A DNA stretch of 9,233 nucleotides from Deltaproteobacteria bacterium (GTDB lineage: Bacteria > Desulfobacterota > DSM-4660 > Desulfatiglandales > HGW-15), in assembly GCA_021737245.1 (NCBI GenBank), contig JAIPEI010000115.1:1-9233 (forward strand). Reading direction: 5' to 3'. Shown in pieces: positions 1-7,060 of this stretch. The notes under the pieces were generated by a model, which was not told where the DNA came from, did no database searches, and worked only from the letters and a program-made list of their open reading frames with translations. Positions within the stretch are counted from its first letter, which is position 1. The number at the start of each line of letters is the position of its first letter. The position numbers and the translations under genes are program-made.

Positions 1-76
1 TTCTGAGCTCGATGCCTGCTTTCTCCATGAGCCTGTCCGGCATTCAAGATCGAACTCCAATGAAACGGGGGACAAC

Positions 77-865
77 ATGCCGCAGAGAGAAGGGGAAACC
101 GACTACAAGTATGAGGATTACGCAGCGGACATGGCCTACCATCGCCTTCCGGCGACGGCGGATCTGGTCAGCCAGAAAATGAACATCACCCTGGATTCGG
201 GGACGGCTTTCGATCTCGAGTTCACCCATCCCAACGAGGTGAGCTGGAAGAGCGGTTCCGAGGACGGAACGGACTGGTACGAGGCCATCGAGGTGGCTCC
301 CCGGACCTACTACATCGACATGACCTTCGCCGATACGCCGCGACAATGCCGCACCTTCTTCGTCAACACCGAGACCCGCCGGACCCTCTCCGTCCACACC
401 CTGATGCGTGAGGGCGACGTCGGCAAGGAGCCCCGCGCGGTGCAGGATTTCACTCCGGGCGTGCTGGGCGATCCGACCATTCCGCCGGCGGGCATGAAAC
501 CCGCGCCCACCCGGGATCTCATCGGGCTGAGGGCTCTCTACACCTACAACCCGAACCAGTGCTTCGAGCACATCTATCTCAACGCGAAGCGCTATGCCTG
601 GCACTGCATCGTGGGACCGCTGAAGGGGGAGTCGGATGTCGAGCTTCACATCACCTACAAGTTCGACGTGAACCAGTACATCTTCTCCTGGCGGGAGTTC
701 GGCCTGCCCGTGAGCACCGTGTTCTTCCACAACTGGGACCAGATGCGGGAAACCGGCAAGTTCTTCGCCATCGGGGAGGACGGCGCCGTCGCCAACACCC
801 CTGCGGGCGCCCTGATCCGGAAGCTGTCCGTGAGCTTCTACCCCGATGACCAGCAGCCCTTGTGA
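77..865 (+). CDS. MoaF-domain (calycin-like) protein
   Basis: This 262-residue soluble protein resembles the MoaF family, which has an N-terminal and a C-terminal MoaF domain. MoaF was named from a molybdenum-cofactor gene cluster, but its biochemical role is not established. The N-terminal half has the YEAIEVAP strand (residues 68-75) followed by YYIDMTF. The C-terminal half has RDLIG (146-150), FEHIYLN (163-169), YAWHC (173-177) and the SWRE segment (204-207), spaced as in full-length members. No signal peptide or membrane segment is visible. The ATG at 77 is chosen because a GGGGGA ribosome-binding site lies at 67-72. The same frame stays open to the left edge, so a longer N-terminus is not excluded. 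No molybdopterin gene is nearby; the neighbours are an SDR and an ABC importer, which suggests a role in handling a small molecule. Family assignment is fairly sure; function is unknown. Confidence 0.8.
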   Translation: MPQREGETDYKYEDYAADMAYHRLPATADLVSQKMNITLDSGTAFDLEFTHPNEVSWKSGSEDGTDWYEAIEVAPRTYYIDMTFADTPRQCRTFFVNTETRRTLSVHTLMREGDVGKEPRAVQDFTPGVLGDPTIPPAGMKPAPTRDLIGLRALYTYNPNQCFEHIYLNAKRYAWHCIVGPLKGESDVELHITYKFDVNQYIFSWREFGLPVSTVFFHNWDQMRETGKFFAIGEDGAVANTPAGALIRKLSVSFYPDDQQPL

Positions 866-871
866 TCCCGC

Positions 872-892
872 CTTCCTGAACGATTCGGGAGG
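872..892 (+). other. Hairpin downstream of the MoaF-like gene
   Basis: A 9-bp stem including two G-U pairs can form with a three-base loop (CGA), starting 7 nt after the stop codon. No T-tract follows; the next bases are G-rich, so it is not a canonical intrinsic terminator. It might stabilise or process the transcript before the SDR gene, or have no role. Confidence 0.25.
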
Positions 893-935
893 AGGGGGAG
901 TGAACCGAGCTTGAGCTCCAGAAGGAGGCGACGAC

Positions 936-1754
936 ATGAGACTGGAAGGCAAGGCGGCGCTCATCACGGGAGGGGGCACCGGCATCGGTGCGGCCATCGT
1001 GAAGAGGTTCATCGCGGACGGCGCGAAGGTGTGCATCTCCGGACGGCGCCGGGAACCGCTCGACCGGGTCGCTCGAGCGTTTCCCGGCGAGATGATCGCC
1101 ACGTGCCCGGGGGACGTCACGGAGTACGAAGACATCCAGCGGATGGTGGAGACCACGCTGAAGCTCACAGGCGGGATCGATGTGCTGGTCAACAACGCGG
1201 GCATCGACCCGGGCGGAACCGTGACCGACATCGATCCGAAGCTCTGGCGGAAGATCATGGACATCAACCTGACCGGACCTTTTCTGACCATGAAGGCGGC
1301 CATCCCGCACATGATCAAAGGGGGAGGGGGATCGATCATCAACATCTCCTCCCTGGGCGGGTTGAGATGCCTCCCTGGCATGCCGGCCTACTGCACGACC
1401 AAGGCCGGGCTCAACATGCTCACCAAGCAGGCGGCCCTGGATTATGGACGGTTCGGTGTCCGCTGCAATGCCGTCTGCCCGGGGGCGACGAGAACGGAGA
1501 TGCTGGAGGAGGCCCTCACCCCGCTCACCGAGGTCCTCAAAACGGACGTGGACGGCGTGTTTGACTGCATCTCATCCAATGTTCCCCTCCACCGGGTCGC
1601 CGCCCCCGACGAGATATCCGGAATCTGCAGCTACCTGGCCGGCGATGATTCCTCTTTCATGACGGGGTCGGTTCTTCTGATCGACGGCGGCGCAGCCGTG
1701 GTCGACGTGTCCGGCGCCGCGCTGAGCAGCGCGGGGGTCAACTGGGGGGTCTAG
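936..1754 (+). CDS. SDR family NAD(P)-dependent oxidoreductase
   Basis: This 272-residue protein is a classical short-chain dehydrogenase/reductase, a cytoplasmic enzyme that interconverts an alcohol and a carbonyl (or a related group) using NAD(P)H. The Rossmann nucleotide-binding motif TGGGTGIG is at residues 11-18 and NNAG at 86-89. The catalytic tetrad is complete: N111, S139, Y152 and K156 (YCTTK). The conserved CPGATRTEM and MTGSVLLIDGG segments are present near the C-terminus. The basic run GRRR at 36-39, after the second beta strand, favours NADP(H), which is an inference. Length is normal apart from a somewhat long segment around residues 190-215, where substrate-pocket loops usually lie. 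An AAGGAGG ribosome-binding site at 922-928 fixes the ATG. It follows the MoaF-like gene by 70 nt and precedes the importer genes, so it probably oxidises or reduces the imported compound or a derivative. Exact substrate is unknown. Confidence 0.92.
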   Translation: MRLEGKAALITGGGTGIGAAIVKRFIADGAKVCISGRRREPLDRVARAFPGEMIATCPGDVTEYEDIQRMVETTLKLTGGIDVLVNNAGIDPGGTVTDIDPKLWRKIMDINLTGPFLTMKAAIPHMIKGGGGSIINISSLGGLRCLPGMPAYCTTKAGLNMLTKQAALDYGRFGVRCNAVCPGATRTEMLEEALTPLTEVLKTDVDGVFDCISSNVPLHRVAAPDEISGICSYLAGDDSSFMTGSVLLIDGGAAVVDVSGAALSSAGVNWGV

Positions 1755-1863
1755 GACACTCTCGCCCGGGCCGCCCCTGGGACCCCGTGCCGGGAGATCG
1801 GACCGTTCCATCGCCTGAACATGCTCCAGGGAATAACCTTGAGAGGTCAAACAGGAGGGTACC

Positions 1864-3095
1864 ATGAAAAGCATCAGCAGATTGTGGCTCGGGTTACTCG
1901 TCTTCCTGATCCTGCCTTCTTTCCTGATCAGCGCTGCAGGCGCCGCGGACAAGGCGGACAAGGAAAAGATCGTCATCGGTCAGGCCATCTCTCTCTCTCG
2001 GGTCCGCTGGCCGGGGGCGTTGCCATATCGGGGGGCAAGATCTACGAGCTGTGGGTCAATGAGGTCAACAAGGACGGCGGCATCTATGTGGAGGAGTACG
2101 GCAGGAAGCTGCCCGTCGAGCTGAAACGGTACGACGACAAGAGCGATATCGGCACCATGGCGAACCTCATCGAAAAGCTGATCCTCGAGGACAAGGTTGA
2201 TTTCCTCTTTCCTCCGTGGGGCACCGCCTGGCTGTTTGCGGCGGCCCCCATCGCCAACAAGTATGGATACATCCTGATCGGCGGGCCCGGCGGGGCGTTG
2301 AAGCTCAAGCAGATCGACCTGCCCTACTTCTTCCAGGTCCTGAACTTTTCCGACACCCAGGCCCCGGCCCTTGCCGAAATCTTCGAGGAGGTCGGCGTGA
2401 AAACGGCGGCGGTGGTGTATCGTGGAGACCTCCACGGCATCGAGTACGGCGAAGCCATGGTCCCGTTCTTCGAGGAGCGGGGGATCGAGGTGAAGATGAA
2501 GAAAAGCTACCCTCCCGGGATCAAGGACATGTCGTCCTTGTTGAAGGAGGCGGACGGCCTGAATGTCGATGCCTTTGTGGCGGCCTGCTATCCCGACGGC
2601 GGCATGATGCTCACCAGCCAGTCCATGGAGCTGGGAATCAACTTCAATGCCTTCTTCATGACCGTGCTCCCCTTTTCTCCCTCTCTCTTCAAGGGGACCT
2701 TCGGGGAGCGGGGGGTCGAGGGCGTGATGGGAGGCGGCGCCTGGAACGCCAAGACCTCGCCGGGAGCCAGGGACCTGGTGGACAAGTTCGTGAACCTTTT
2801 CGGGGAAGAGCCCGACTACTGGGGAGGCCTCTACTACTGGGCGTCCCTGCAGCACTTCCGGCAGGCCATTGAGAAGGCCGGAACCCTCGATCAGAAGAAG
2901 ATCAGGGACATCATGGCCAGTGAGCGGTTCGACACGGCCCTGGGGCCCTACTGGTACGATGAGGACCGGTACTTCGTGAATCACCCGGGAGAGATCGGCC
3001 AGTGGCAGAAAGGCGTGTTCGAGGTCATCGACGTCGGCGAAAAGCGCACGGCCCCGCCCCTCTATCCCAAGCCCCCGTGGCCGAAAAAAAAGTAG
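1864..3095 (+). CDS. Branched-chain-amino-acid-type ABC transporter substrate-binding protein, frameshifted
   Basis: This is a LivK-like periplasmic binding protein (Peripla_BP_6 type) for the importer encoded just downstream. Translation from the ATG at 1864, preceded by AGGAGG at 1853-1858, gives a Sec signal peptide (KSISR n-region, hydrophobic core, AGA cleavage near residue 27, no lipobox cysteine). The mature N-terminus IVIGQAISLS follows. The frame is then lost in a TC repeat at 1988-1999 and would stop at 2124. The rest of the protein continues in another frame from about 2000 to the TAG at 3093-3095. Deleting one TC unit gives QAISLSGPLAGG, the expected family sequence, and a full-length product of 409 residues. 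Later segments such as LPVELKRYDD, the DKVDFLFPP strand and the PDYWGGLYYWA helix look intact. The single lesion could be a sequencing error, a recent mutation or a reversible slip. The start at 1821 of the longer open frame is spurious because it lacks the signal peptide. The ligand may be an amino acid or, as often in this superfamily, an aromatic or other organic acid. Confidence 0.9.
1988..1999 (+). repeat. (TC)6 dinucleotide tract at the frameshift
   Basis: Six uninterrupted TC units follow the ATC-type codon of the binding-protein gene. Five units would keep the gene in frame, so the extra unit coincides exactly with the break. Short dinucleotide tracts can change length by slipped-strand mispairing during replication, though six units is short for a high-rate contingency locus. 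Confidence 0.85.
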
Positions 3096-3099
3096 CTCG

Positions 3100-3124
3100 T
3101 GCCCATGTAAACGAACTTTGGGCA
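3100..3124 (+). other. Weak inverted repeat after the binding-protein gene
   Basis: TGCCCA at 3100-3105 can pair with TGGGCA at 3119-3124 across a 13-nt loop, beginning just after the stop codon. There is no T-tract. It could limit read-through or protect the 3' end of the binding-protein message, as is often needed where the binding protein is made in excess over the membrane subunits, but the stem is weak. Confidence 0.2.
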
Positions 3125-3144
3125 TTGCTGCGTTTCCAATTCAG

Positions 3145-3202
3145 AAAGGAGGATTTTTTGTCAAGATCAAGGAGATCAAGAGGTTACAAGAAACCTCGCT
3201 GA
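3145..3202 (+). promoter_or_regulatory. Orphan Shine-Dalgarno with possible 14-codon leader peptide
   Basis: In the 279-nt gap between the binding-protein gene and livH, AAAGGAGG at 3145-3152 is a near-perfect ribosome-binding site. The only start at suitable spacing is a TTG at 3158, opening a 14-codon frame (MSRSRRSRGYKKPR) that ends at 3202. The peptide is strongly basic and resembles nothing I recognise. It could be a leader peptide, a relic of a lost gene or coincidence. The rest of the gap to 3374 holds a 7-bp inverted repeat (CCGGATG at 3234-3240 with CATCCGG at 3288-3294) and the palindrome CGGGCGCCCG at 3313-3322, but no convincing promoter. Another open frame (3118-3378) ends in an ATGA overlap with the livH start but has no family-like sequence. 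Confidence 0.25.
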
Positions 3203-3374
3203 TCGACGATGAGATTGGCAAAAAAGACCCTTTCCGGATGAAAACCAGCTCCCCCTGCAAAGCGGGCGGCCCGGAAGGCGCACGTTCCATCCGGCAACCC
3301 TTCCGCGCCTTTCGGGCGCCCGCCATGCCCCAGGACGGTCTCCAGGGAAACGAATATCGGGGAAATCCTCTGTC

Positions 3375-4244
3375 ATGATGGTCACGATCCTGGACATCAT
3401 CATCGCCGGTATGCTCCTGGGCGGCATCTACGCCCTGATCGCCGTTGGGCTCAGCCTCCAGTACGGTGTGGCCCGCGTGCTCAACATCGCCCACGGGGAG
3501 TTCATCATGCTCGGGGCCTTCATCACGTGGACCCTCTACACCGCCTTCGGGGTCAACCCCCTCCTCTCCCTGGCACTCTGCGGCCCCACCCTGTTCCTCA
3601 TCGGCTACGTGCTCTACATCGTCCTGTTCAGCCGCCTGCGGGTCAGGGCGGCGTCGCCGGGCGCCTACGAGGGCAACTCCATGCTGGCCTGTTTCGGCCT
3701 CCTCTTCATCATCCAGAACCTCGCCATCCTGATCTGGGGGGCCGACATCAAGGGGTACTCCTTTTTCGCCTTTCCCGTCGACTTCGCAGGAGCGAGGTTT
3801 GCCGCCAACCGCCTGATCACCCTCGGGTTCGCCATCGTGATCGGGCTGGTCTTCTACCTGTTTCTGGCGCGAACCCGTCTCGGAAAGGCCATCCGCGCCT
3901 CCGCCCAGGAACCGGAGGCCGCGGGGCTCATGGGCGTGAACATCGACCGCGTGCTCGCGCTCTGCTTCGGGCTCGGGGCGCTCATGGCCGGCCTGGGAGG
4001 GGCGCTGATCAGCATGTCCTACAAGATTCAGCCCACCATGGGGCTCGAGTACACCATGATCGCGTTGATCGTCATCGTGCTGGGAGGGCTGGGAAGCATC
4101 CCTGGAAGCTTCATTGGAGGCTTCTTGCTGGGGCTGGTGGGCAGCATTGTCACGTACGTCGAGCCCGGCCTGGCCCTGGTCGCCTACTACGTGATCTTCA
4201 TGATGGTCCTTCTGCTGAAACCCAAGGGCGTTCTGGGAAAGTAA
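3375..4244 (+). CDS. livH: Branched-chain-amino-acid-type ABC transporter permease LivH
   Basis: This 289-residue inner-membrane protein is the LivH-type permease subunit, which forms the translocation channel with LivM. It is hydrophobic throughout, with about eight predicted membrane segments. The N-terminus has the family pattern GGIYALIAVGLSLQYG, then VLNIAHGEFIMLGAF. The cytoplasmic coupling loop is RASAQEPEAAGLMGVN, the equivalent of the EAA loop that contacts the ATPases. The C-terminal half has the GLGSIPGSFIGG turn and ends in LLLKPKGVLGK, as is usual for the family. Length is normal and no lesion is seen. Two adjacent ATGs (3375 and 3378) are possible starts; the ribosome-binding site is weak (GGGGA around 3359). 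livM begins 4 nt after its stop, so the two are surely co-transcribed. Confidence 0.95.
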   Translation: MMVTILDIIIAGMLLGGIYALIAVGLSLQYGVARVLNIAHGEFIMLGAFITWTLYTAFGVNPLLSLALCGPTLFLIGYVLYIVLFSRLRVRAASPGAYEGNSMLACFGLLFIIQNLAILIWGADIKGYSFFAFPVDFAGARFAANRLITLGFAIVIGLVFYLFLARTRLGKAIRASAQEPEAAGLMGVNIDRVLALCFGLGALMAGLGGALISMSYKIQPTMGLEYTMIALIVIVLGGLGSIPGSFIGGFLLGLVGSIVTYVEPGLALVAYYVIFMMVLLLKPKGVLGK

Positions 4245-4248
4245 GGGC

Positions 4249-5205
4249 ATGAACGGCAGGATAACCACATTGAACAGACTCCAACGAGGGATCGTCCCCC
4301 TGGTCCTTCTCGCTGTTTTCGCGCTGTCTCCACTGGTCCTGAAGCAGTACGCGCTGATTCTGCTGACCAACACGTTCATGTACATCATTCTGGCCGTGAG
4401 CTGGTCGATGTTCTCCGGTCCCACGGGGTACATCTCCCTGGCGCCGGCGGCGTTTTTCGGGGCCGGCGTCTACACGTCCGCGGTCTTGGGATTCGCCCTG
4501 CCGTTTCCATTGATCGTGATCACAGGAGGTCTGGCGAGCTTCTGCATGGCGTTCCTCGTGGGGGCCCTTACCTTGCGCCTGCGAGGCATCTACTTCGTGA
4601 TGTTCACCTTCGGACTCGTCGAGCTCCTGCTCAACTTCGTCCTGTGGTGGGAGGTCACTGTGACCGGGACGACCGGCCGGGTCGTCCCGCCCCTGGGCAA
4701 CACCACCGTCTTCTACTTCATGCTGGCGATCCTGGCCTGCCTGCTGCTCACCGCCTTCCGGCTGAAGCACTCCAAGTACGGTTTCGCCCTTCAGAGCATC
4801 GGGCAGGGAGAGGAGGCCGCGGCCCACACCGGCATCCACGTCACCGCCCTGAAGATGAACACCTTCGCGCTCAGCGCATTCTTCATGGGGGCAGCCGGGG
4901 TCGTCATGGCGACCCGCTGGACCTACATCGATCCCCGGATCGCCTTCAACCCCACCCTCTCGTTTCTGCCCGTGCTGATGGCCATCTTCGGCGGCCTGGG
5001 ACAGCTCTACGGCCCCATCATCGGCGCGGCCATCTTCACCTACCTGGAGGAGTTCCTGATCACCCGCTTTCCGTATCACTACATGCTCATCTTCGGCATC
5101 ACCATGGTGATCGCCATCCGGTACCTGCCGGACGGCCTGGTGGGGCTGGTCCAGAAGGCCTGGAAACAATGGAGCAGGAGGAAGCATGGCGCTGCTCAAG
5201 GGTGA
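4249..5205 (+). CDS. livM: Branched-chain-amino-acid-type ABC transporter permease LivM
   Basis: This 318-residue inner-membrane protein is the LivM-type permease that pairs with LivH. It has several hydrophobic segments. The family sequence GPTGYISLAPAAFFGAGVYTSA lies after the first helices, and LRGIYFVMFTFGLVELL follows. The cytoplasmic coupling loop is ALQSIGQGEEAAAHTGIHV. The GGLGQLYGPIIGAAIF turn and the C-terminal YLPDGLVGL motif are typical. Length is normal. The ATG at 4249 sits almost on the livH stop with little room for its own ribosome-binding site (AAGGG directly before it), so it probably relies on translational coupling. A TTG at 4270 with AGGA at 4258-4261 is an alternative start. 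Its end overlaps livG by 20 nt. Confidence 0.95.
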   Translation: MNGRITTLNRLQRGIVPLVLLAVFALSPLVLKQYALILLTNTFMYIILAVSWSMFSGPTGYISLAPAAFFGAGVYTSAVLGFALPFPLIVITGGLASFCMAFLVGALTLRLRGIYFVMFTFGLVELLLNFVLWWEVTVTGTTGRVVPPLGNTTVFYFMLAILACLLLTAFRLKHSKYGFALQSIGQGEEAAAHTGIHVTALKMNTFALSAFFMGAAGVVMATRWTYIDPRIAFNPTLSFLPVLMAIFGGLGQLYGPIIGAAIFTYLEEFLITRFPYHYMLIFGITMVIAIRYLPDGLVGLVQKAWKQWSRRKHGAAQG

Positions 5206-5923
5206 GAAGGTCACCAGGTACTTCGGCGGCCTGGCGGCAGTGTTCGATGTGAGCTTCGAGGTGCAGCAGGGAGAGGCCCTCGGCTTGATCGGCCCCAACG
5301 GGGCGGGCAAGACCACCCTGTTCAACCTCATCTCGGCCGCCCTCACCCCCCGGCCCGGGGCGATCTACTTCAAGGGTCGCAAGATCACCGGGCTGAGCCC
5401 CTACAGGATCTGCCGCATGGGGGTGGCGCGGACCTTTCAGACCGTCAAGGTGTTCCCCGACCTGCCGGTCCTCACCAACGTCATGCTGGGCGCCTCCTTC
5501 GGGGCCTCCCCCGGCCTGTCCTGGGGGGATGCGGCGGAGGAGGCATCCGAGATCCTGGAGTTCGTGGAGCTCTCCGCGGTCAGGGATACCCCCGCCGGGG
5601 AGCTGACTCTGGCCAACCAGAAGCGGCTCGAGGTGGCCCGGGCCCTGGCGACCCGCCCCGATCTCCTGCTGCTCGACGAGATCATGGAGGGGCTGAACCC
5701 CACGGAGATCGCCCGGTCCATGGAGCTGATCCGGAGCATTCGCGGCCGGGGCGTCACCATCATCATGATCGAGCACGTCATGAAGGCCATCATGAACCTC
5801 TGCGATCGCATCATGGTCCTTCATCACGGCTCCAAGCTCGCCGAGGGCACCCCCGGGGAGATCGCCGCCAGCGACGAGGTCATCCGGGTCTACCTGGGAG
5901 AGAGGGCCCATGCTGGAAGTTGA
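5186..5923 (+). CDS. livG: ABC transporter ATP-binding protein LivG
   Basis: This 245-residue cytoplasmic ATPase is the LivG-type subunit, which binds and hydrolyses ATP to drive LivHM. Walker A GPNGAGKTT is at residues 36-44, the Q-loop glutamine is Q85 in RTFQ, Walker B LLLLDE is at 160-165 with catalytic E165, and the H-loop histidine is H197 in MIEHVM. The ABC signature is unusual: LTLANQ (140-145) replaces LSGGQ or the LSYGQQ of standard LivG, and DEIMEGLNP replaces DEPAAGMNP. As far as I recall, similar forms occur in a LivG subgroup, so this is probably lineage-specific rather than damage. An AGGAGGA ribosome-binding site lies just upstream, within the end of livM. livF starts before this gene stops (14-nt overlap), implying coupled translation. 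Confidence 0.95.
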   Translation: MALLKGEKVTRYFGGLAAVFDVSFEVQQGEALGLIGPNGAGKTTLFNLISAALTPRPGAIYFKGRKITGLSPYRICRMGVARTFQTVKVFPDLPVLTNVMLGASFGASPGLSWGDAAEEASEILEFVELSAVRDTPAGELTLANQKRLEVARALATRPDLLLLDEIMEGLNPTEIARSMELIRSIRGRGVTIIMIEHVMKAIMNLCDRIMVLHHGSKLAEGTPGEIAASDEVIRVYLGERAHAGS

Positions 5924-6614
5924 GAATGTCTCCACGATGTACGGCAGGATCCAGGTCTTGTGGGACGTGTCCCTCGCCGTCCGCGAAGGCGAAACCGTGG
6001 CCCTGGTGGGAGCGAACGGGGCCGGGAAGACCACGCTTCTCGAGACCGTTTCCGGAATGTTGAAGCCGGCCTCGGGCAGGATCGCCTTCCGCGGAAAGCG
6101 GATCGACGGGCTCCCCTCCCATGCCATTGTGGAGCTGGGGATCTCTCACATCCCCGAGGGAAGAAGGCTCTTTCCGGAGATGTCTGTGCGGGAGAACCTG
6201 GAGATGGGGGCCTACCTCGCCCGGGTCTGGAAGGACAAGCAGGAGATCCTCGACCGGGTGTTCCAGCTCTTCCCGATCCTCCACGCGCGGCAGGGCCAGC
6301 TCGCACGGACCCTCTCCGGCGGCGAGCAGCAGATGGTGGCCATGGGCCGCGGGCTGATGTCGAGACCGAGCCTTCTCGTCATCGACGAGCCATCCTCGGG
6401 CCTCGCCCCGCTGGTGGTGGACGAGATGTTCCGGATCATCGAGACCCTCCGGGGCGAAGGCATCGCCATCCTGCTCATCGAGCAAAACGTCCAGCAGACC
6501 CTGGAGATCGCCACCCGGGCCTACGTTCTGGAGAACGGACGGATCACCCTGGAGGGAGCGAGCCGGGATCTCCTGCATGAGGATCTCATCAAAAAGGCCT
6601 ACCTGGGCCTGTGA
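5910..6614 (+). CDS. livF: ABC transporter ATP-binding protein LivF
   Basis: This 234-residue cytoplasmic ATPase is the LivF-type partner of LivG. Walker A GANGAGKTT is at residues 34-42, followed by the family-specific HIPEGRRLFPEMSVRENL segment from residue 80. The ABC signature LSGGEQQ is canonical at 135-141 and Walker B LLVIDE is at 155-160 with catalytic E160. The H-loop position is glutamine (LIEQNV), which is normal for LivF. Because LivG here has the degenerate signature and LivF the canonical one, the two ATP sites of the heterodimer are likely asymmetric; this is an inference. It is the last intact gene of the plus-strand operon. A loose inverted repeat (CCGGAC at 6615-6620 with GTCCGG at 6646-6651, loop 25 nt) follows, but no proper terminator is evident. 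Confidence 0.95.
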   Translation: MLEVENVSTMYGRIQVLWDVSLAVREGETVALVGANGAGKTTLLETVSGMLKPASGRIAFRGKRIDGLPSHAIVELGISHIPEGRRLFPEMSVRENLEMGAYLARVWKDKQEILDRVFQLFPILHARQGQLARTLSGGEQQMVAMGRGLMSRPSLLVIDEPSSGLAPLVVDEMFRIIETLRGEGIAILLIEQNVQQTLEIATRAYVLENGRITLEGASRDLLHEDLIKKAYLGL

Positions 6615-6830
6615 CCGGACGCTTCAACCCCTCCACGGACTCCAGGTCCGGGAAGCGGTCGTCGTCCTCCAGTGCCCGGGGGATGTCCGGCCTTTTCCAC
6701 GGCCTCCAGGTTAGAGAGCACAACCGCCACGGCGTGCTTGCAGCGGTTCCGTACGCGCAGGTACAGTCGCTCCGCATGTCCTCTTCGTCGAATCAGCCCC
6801 GGACCCTTCCGCTTTTCAAGCCCGGCCGAT
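6615..6830 (-). pseudogene. Unrecognised decayed coding fragment
   Basis: Read on the minus strand, this segment gives a protein-like sequence, AERLYLRVRNRCKHAVAV then LSNLEAVEKAGHP, which shifts frame at a run of five C (minus strand; 6678-6682). It continues as RALEDDDRFPDLESVEGLKR. Removing one C joins the two parts smoothly. It has no start codon with a ribosome-binding site, and its 3' end runs into the end of livF. I do not recognise the family. It could be the tail of a gene truncated by rearrangement, or GC-rich sequence that only looks protein-like. Confidence 0.3.
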
Positions 6831-7060
6831 GCCGTCCGGATCCCTCTCCTCTCGGCTGAGAAACGCCTCCGGGTACCCGCCCCGAATCAGGAGGGTGTCC
6901 CACATGCGGCGCAGCTCCATGGCTGCCACCGTCGGGGCCCCCGGCCGGGAGGAGACGACCTCCGCCAGGCTGAACGGGAAGGAGATACCGCTTCGCGACG
7001 GAATGACGGGTTCTCTGCAAGGTCTCGAGTTCAAGAGGCCCATTGTGAGAAAGCCTTGAA
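6816..7060 (-). pseudogene. Fragment of a DUF4143-type AAA ATPase
   Basis: On the minus strand, one frame reads LQRTRHSVAKRYLLP and the adjacent frame reads PFSLAEV, then MELRRMWDTLLIRGGYPEAFLSRE, ending at a stop at 6816. Deleting one C in the CCC at 6976-6978 joins them as SVAKRYLLPFSLAEV. This matches the pattern SLAGR...LLPFSLAEL followed by an LWxRGGYPExF-like stretch, found where the AAA domain meets the DUF4143 domain in this ATPase family. The N-terminal AAA domain with its Walker motifs is absent, as is most of DUF4143, so it is a relic of roughly 70 residues. Members of this family are often mobile or accessory genes of unclear function. Family assignment is from remembered motifs. 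Confidence 0.55.

Noticed and set aside
44..1381. Open frame of 445 residues on the minus strand opposite the MoaF-like and SDR genes
   Set aside because: The opposite strand encodes two clear families with good ribosome-binding sites; this frame has no recognisable motifs.
1821..3095. Start of the binding-protein gene at 1821 as one uninterrupted 424-residue frame
   Set aside because: The first 55 or so residues are not protein-like. The true signal peptide is in another frame from 1864 with a good ribosome-binding site, so the frame difference reflects the TC-tract shift.
1980..3125. Open frame of 381 residues on the minus strand opposite the binding-protein gene
   Set aside because: Low-complexity, His- and Leu-rich shadow; the plus-strand protein matches a known family.
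3118..3378. Open frame of 86 residues overlapping the livH start by ATGA
   Set aside because: The ATGA overlap is suggestive, but the strong ribosome-binding site falls inside the frame with no start codon after it, and the sequence has no protein-like pattern.
3141..4433. Open frame of 430 residues on the minus strand opposite livH
   Set aside because: The composition is rich in Asp, Gln, His and Glu with no domain pattern. It is the antisense shadow of a hydrophobic membrane-protein gene.
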